A stretch of 10,000 nt of DNA, taken from assembly GCA_020216785.1 (NCBI GenBank), contig JAIWNO010000184.1, forward strand, positions 1 to 10,000. Direction: 5' to 3'. Origin of the DNA: Desulfomonile sp. GTDB taxonomy: Bacteria; Desulfobacterota; Desulfomonilia; Desulfomonilales; Desulfomonilaceae. This document shows, piece after piece, positions 7,582 through 10,000 of this stretch. Under the pieces are notes generated by a model. That model was not told where the DNA came from. It ran no database searches and saw nothing but the letters and a program-made list of their open reading frames with translations. Numbering within the stretch: the first letter of the stretch is position 1; every line of letters begins with the position of its first letter. Made by a program: the position numbers and the translations under genes.

Positions 7582-7767
7582 AACGTCGTTGAAGTTACCT
7601 CTTTGAGAGCGCATCGGTATCAATTGAACGTTGAGGCTCACGCCATTTCCAACGCGTGACACGACACGGAAGAGGACCGGCAGAGACGCCGACCCGCCAA
7701 TCGATGTGGGAGCAGGTGGGACCAATGCCCTTTCAAGTAGGTATTATGGCATGGCTACAGATGTCAC

Positions 7768-7783
7768 TTGTTCGAACGAACAA
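7768..7783. repeat. Short palindrome at the 3' end of the STAS-like gene
   Basis: TTGTTCG (7768-7774) and CGAACAA (7777-7783) are perfect 7-base inverted arms with an AA centre. It begins 5 bases beyond the stop codon of the minus-strand gene. There is no T-run after it on the minus strand, so it is a poor intrinsic terminator. It could be a protein-binding site or an mRNA 3'-end hairpin. Confidence 0.4.
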
Positions 7784-7788
7784 TGTTG

Positions 7789-8235
7789 TCATGCCTTTTC
7801 CGGATCCGAAAAAGCTCTCATAATCCGGGTTTCGGCCGGGTCGGCCACGTCCGGATCAATACCCGATATCAACCAGTCCATAGCCACCTTTTCCCAATCC
7901 GGAACGGTGGTAACGTCGATCTGCCGCTCACGATCGGCGATTCCGGTGTGTCTGGCGAACCGCTTGAACTGCATGATCGTGATCGGGTCGTCCAGAATCT
8001 GAACGGCTCTTTTCATCCCAGCCTTTATGGCCTTCTCCTGGGCCTTTTCCATCATTTGCCAGGCCTCTCGAGGCAGGGGCTGCATTCCCCGCATGTCCAT
8101 AAGGAGGCAGAAGCCCTTCGGCAAAGACTTTGCCATTTCCCAGACCTCCCGGCCCCAGTTCCGAACTTGCTGTTCGTCAATAAAGCCCGAGAAGGTAAAC
8201 TTCATGCCGTAGTCTGTTTTCTCGATCTTGTACAT
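7789..8235 (-). CDS. Small STAS/SpoIIAA-like domain protein
   Basis: This is a single-domain soluble protein of 148 residues, with no signal peptide or membrane segment. The pattern is an N-terminal strand pair (YKIEKTDYGMKFTFSGFID), an amphipathic helix (21-38), a hydrophobic strand leading to LLMDMRGM (44-51), a helix (54-72), a second strand and helix around RAVQILDDPITIMQFKRFAR (76-95), and a C-terminal DWEKVAMDWLISGIDP (113-128). This resembles STAS/SpoIIAA-like proteins often annotated only as hypothetical; the family call is by pattern, not by search. SpoIIAA has D-S-S-G with a phosphorylated serine, whereas this protein reads D-M-R-G (47-50), so regulation by that phosphorylation is unlikely. 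ATG 8235 is chosen because a GGGGGGAAGAA stretch (8251-8241) lies 5 bases upstream; a TTG at 8283 adds 16 residues without a clear ribosome site. It lies downstream of, and in the same direction as, the flotillin gene, but 460 bases away. Confidence 0.72.
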   Translation of the reverse strand: MYKIEKTDYGMKFTFSGFIDEQQVRNWGREVWEMAKSLPKGFCLLMDMRGMQPLPREAWQMMEKAQEKAIKAGMKRAVQILDDPITIMQFKRFARHTGIADRERQIDVTTVPDWEKVAMDWLISGIDPDVADPAETRIMRAFSDPEKA

Positions 8236-8318
8236 GCGATTTCTTCCCCCCTTGCCGGCTTTGTTCCCGAAGCCCCGCGTCAAGGATCAAAGGCCCTGAA
8301 ACTCTCTTTATCCTCGCT

Positions 8319-8347
8319 TGTCTGCAAATGCAAGAAGCTTTTGTCAA
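8319..8347 (-). promoter_or_regulatory. Possible minus-strand promoter for the STAS-like gene
   Basis: A perfect TTGACA -35 box reads on the minus strand from 8347 to 8342. The position 17 bases further on holds only CAGACA (8324-8319), a poor -10 box. An alternative slightly downstream is TTGCAT followed 17 bases later by TAAAGA. Either would give a leader of roughly 60-80 bases. This is weak evidence, based on the -35 match and position. Confidence 0.25.
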
Positions 8348-8530
8348 GACGCGACGGGCACGCATTCGGTGTCGTCATTCCAGCGGAAGCCGGTCCCCCC
8401 AGTCATTTCAATAACCGGGAGCGTATACCCTCCACTCTGGCGCTGTAAACGAGCACTTCGTACGGTCATGGCGAAAATCCTGTAGAATATAGCGCACCGC
8501 CACGTCATTGTATTCGCTCTTTTTCTTCGA

Positions 8531-8599
8531 GGGGCAGGCGTCCTGCCTGTCTTTTTGAAACATCAAGCGCCAAACCATGACGGGCAGGACGCCTGTCCC
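8531..8599. repeat. Long imperfect inverted repeat, MITE/REP-like
   Basis: The 21-base arm starting GGGGCAGGCGTCCTGC (8531-8551) is the reverse complement of 8579-8599, with only two differences. Both differences give G-T (G-U in RNA) pairs, so the folded RNA arm would stay fully paired. The spacer is 27 bases. Each arm also contains the smaller near-palindrome GGCAGGCGTCCTGCC. There is no T-tract on either side. The combination of long arms, short spacer and intergenic location is typical of a dispersed palindromic element; it differs in sequence from the one at 7518-7581. Confidence 0.65.
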
Positions 8600-8695
8600 C
8601 CCATTCCTGACCAAAATACGTGCCCAAAATTGTAAAATCGGGTACTTGGCAATTGCAATCCCGGCATTCCCGTGAAGCCTATGCATACCATGCAG

Positions 8696-10000
8696 TTAGG
8701 CCGTCTCCTCCTTCTCCGCCTTTGCGCGGATGCGACCGAGGAATTCCGGCAGTTCCAGGCCGGCCACCTTTGACAGCTCGTGGAGAGGCGGCAGCACGCC
8801 CATGAGCCTACGGCCCAGGTCCGAAACCCCGCCTCCGTCGCCGCCGGAATCCCAGACAACTATCTTCTCGAGCGGAAGGTTCTTGATCGCGTCGGCCTGA
8901 ACGTGCACCAAGTCGGAAAGCTTCTCGATCAACAGCAGGGCCGCTGTTAACGACGGGTCGGAAGCGCAGGCGGCTACAAGCGACTGATAGCCCTCCGCCT
9001 TTGCGTCCAGCTGTGCCTGGAGACCCTGCGCTTCAGCCTGCATGCGGGCGAGCACCGCCTCGGCTTCGCCTTTCGCCAGGAGCACCTTCTTCTGTCGCTC
9101 CGCCTCCGCTATCACCACCGCCTTTGCCTTTTCCGCCTCGGCGGGGACTACGACCTCAGCGTTGAGCCGCGCCTGCTCCCGCCGTGCCCGCGCCTCTTCG
9201 GCAAGGCGCTGGGACTCTTCCTGTGCGACCCTGATGGCAGCGTCCGCCTGAACTGCGGCGGATTGTCCTTTGCTGCGGGCCTCTTCCTCGGCTACCTTCT
9301 GGCTCGCCTGGAACGCGGCTTTCCGCGCGTTGGCCTGAGTTTCGGTTTCAACCGCCTGGGCATCGAGGAGGGAAGTCTGCTGCCTGCGGTCACGGGCTGC
9401 CTCGGCTTCACCCACCGCTGCCAGAGCTTCAGCCGCTGCTACCGCTTTTCTCCGATCCCGCTCTGCTTCTGCCTCGCCCACCGCGGCTTCTGCATTGGCC
9501 GCGGCCACTGCACGGCGCTGGTCGCGCTCACGTTCCGCGACACCTATCTTCCCGAGTTTCTCCTGCTCCGCGACGTCGATCATTGCCTGGTTGACCGCTT
9601 CCGCGGCTGCCTTCCGGCCAAGGGCCTTGATGTACCCGCTGTCGTCCTCAATATCCTTGATGTTCACATTGATGACGGACAGCCCGATTTTTTCCAGCTC
9701 AACGGACACCGCGTCGTTTACCTTTGCCATAAATGCCTGGCGGTCACGGTTGATCTCTTCGATACGAAGCGTGGCGATAACCGCACGCATCTGTCCGAGG
9801 ATGATATCCTGCGCCTGCTGCTTGACCTCGTCGATGGTCTGCCCCAGCAGGCGGATCGCGGCATTCTGCATGATGCCTTCCTCAGTGCTGATGGCCGCGG
9901 TGACGGTGGTGGGGACCGATACGCGGATGTTCTCCTGAGACAAGGCATTGGTCAGCTCGATGGGGACCACGAACGGTTCGAGGTCCAGCCACGCGAAATC
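8696..10000 (-). CDS. Flotillin/SPFH-domain protein (5' end beyond the window)
   Basis: Flotillins scaffold ordered membrane microdomains and are anchored to the inner membrane by an N-terminal segment, here outside the window. The frame is open to the right edge, giving 434 visible residues. Residues 1-130 (window numbering) carry the end of the SPFH/PHB domain, including LEPFVVPIELTNALSQ, RVSVPTTVTAAIS and the ELEKIGLSVINVNIKDI stretch. Residues about 130-340 form the long flotillin coiled coil rich in Ala, Glu and Arg, with EA repeats (GEAEA, AEAEKAKAV, KGEAEAVLARMQAEA). The C-terminal domain (about 340-434) contains LPLEKIVVWDSGGDGGG, a typical flotillin ending. A 22-residue tandem duplication lies at 159-202. 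A GTG at 9970 is an internal codon, not a start, because upstream residues match the family. Promoter and any partner gene (NfeD type) would lie to the right. No terminator follows the stop except the inverted repeat about 100 bases downstream. Confidence 0.93.
   Translation of the reverse strand, partial: DFAWLDLEPFVVPIELTNALSQENIRVSVPTTVTAAISTEEGIMQNAAIRLLGQTIDEVKQQAQDIILGQMRAVIATLRIEEINRDRQAFMAKVNDAVSVELEKIGLSVINVNIKDIEDDSGYIKALGRKAAAEAVNQAMIDVAEQEKLGKIGVAERERDQRRAVAAANAEAAVGEAEAERDRRKAVAAAEALAAVGEAEAARDRRQQTSLLDAQAVETETQANARKAAFQASQKVAEEEARSKGQSAAVQADAAIRVAQEESQRLAEEARARREQARLNAEVVVPAEAEKAKAVVIAEAERQKKVLLAKGEAEAVLARMQAEAQGLQAQLDAKAEGYQSLVAACASDPSLTAALLLIEKLSDLVHVQADAIKNLPLEKIVVWDSGGDGGGVSDLGRRLMGVLPPLHELSKVAGLELPEFLGRIRAKAEKEETA
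9395..9526 (-). repeat. Two tandem copies of a 66-base (22-residue) unit inside the flotillin gene
   Basis: The coding unit at 9526-9461 (RDQRRAVAAANAEAAVGEAE then AE) is followed directly by 9460-9395 (RDRRKAVAAAEALAAVGEAE then AA). A third, decayed copy may begin with RDRRQQ at 9394. The protein copies differ at only five positions, but the DNA copies use many different codons (for example CGC GAC against CGG GAT). This points to an old duplication kept by protein-level selection on the coiled coil. Confidence 0.75.

Larger units (their letters stand above)
7401..7788. other. Intergenic region between the kinase and the STAS-like gene (convergent genes)
   Basis: No convincing gene lies in this stretch, where the plus-strand kinase and the minus-strand STAS-like gene converge. 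It contains a cloverleaf-like repeat element (7518-7581) and a short palindrome (7768-7783), listed separately. I saw no classical hairpin plus T-tract terminator for either gene; the two palindromes are the only candidates. The rest (7582-7767) shows nothing I can assign. Confidence 0.6.
8236..8695. other. Intergenic region between flotillin and STAS-like genes
   Basis: This 460-base gap lies between two minus-strand genes. I see no credible gene in it: the short open frames cross the inverted repeat and have no ribosome site or recognisable domain. It holds the inverted repeat at 8531-8599 and, nearer the STAS-like gene, a possible minus-strand promoter. The length of the gap suggests that the two flanking genes are not one operon. 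Confidence 0.55.

Noticed and set aside
7501..7600. Considered whether the cloverleaf-like fold is a tRNA
   Set aside because: There is no acceptor CCA region, no T-loop GTTCGA pattern in the right place and no anticodon-arm geometry; the two inner hairpins and perfect inverted ends fit a palindromic element.
7631..8002. 123-codon plus-strand frame in the convergent gap
   Set aside because: More than half lies opposite the STAS-like gene, and the upstream part has irregular composition and no ribosome site.
7768..8448. 226-codon plus-strand frame across the STAS-like gene
   Set aside because: It is mostly antisense to the better-supported minus-strand gene, which has a good ribosome site and a coherent domain pattern.
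8408..8686. 92-codon minus-strand frame crossing the 8531-8599 inverted repeat
   Set aside because: It reads through both arms of the palindromic element, has no ribosome site and no family resemblance.
8682..8694. TGCAT-ACC-ATGCA inverted repeat right after the flotillin stop
   Set aside because: Five-base arms with no T-tract are too short to claim a terminator or binding site.

Overview
The window comes from a free-living bacterium with moderately high GC. The protein styles (multi-PAS hybrid kinase, DevBCA-like exporter, bacterial flotillin) and the two dispersed palindromic repeats fit a deltaproteobacterium sensu lato (Desulfobacterota, perhaps Syntrophobacter-like). This assignment is inferred from overall resemblance, not from a marker gene. 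There is no rRNA, tRNA, CRISPR array, transposase or phage gene.

Layout. Bases 1-113 hold the last 36 codons of an unidentified plus-strand gene. Bases 245-3329 are a compact three-gene plus-strand operon: periplasmic adaptor (HlyD type), MacB/DevC-type permease and ABC ATPase, joined by two ATGA stop/start overlaps. The three products together form a tripartite efflux or export pump lacking only an outer-membrane TolC-type channel, which must be encoded elsewhere. A GC-rich hairpin follows the operon. Next come a pair of interleaved inverted repeats and a strong sigma70-like promoter. These precede a 1291-residue cytoplasmic hybrid histidine kinase (3525-7400) with seven PAS domains, HisKA, HATPase and a C-terminal receiver. 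The promoter position argues that the kinase starts at 3525 and not at the earlier in-frame ATG at 3462.

Bases 7401-7788 are non-coding and carry a cloverleaf-like REP-type element and a 16-base palindrome. The right part is transcribed on the minus strand. It holds a small protein resembling STAS/SpoIIAA-like proteins (7789-8235), a 460-base gap with a second, different dispersed-type inverted repeat (8531-8599), and the C-terminal 434 residues of a flotillin/SPFH protein that runs off the right edge.

The kinase, the exporter and the flotillin are each recognisable families. I do not see an obviously new multi-gene system. The items most worth a second look are the interleaved repeats next to the kinase promoter, the receiver domain with Gly in place of the usual Ser/Thr switch residue, the STAS-like protein with Arg at the usual phospho-serine position, and the two repeat families.
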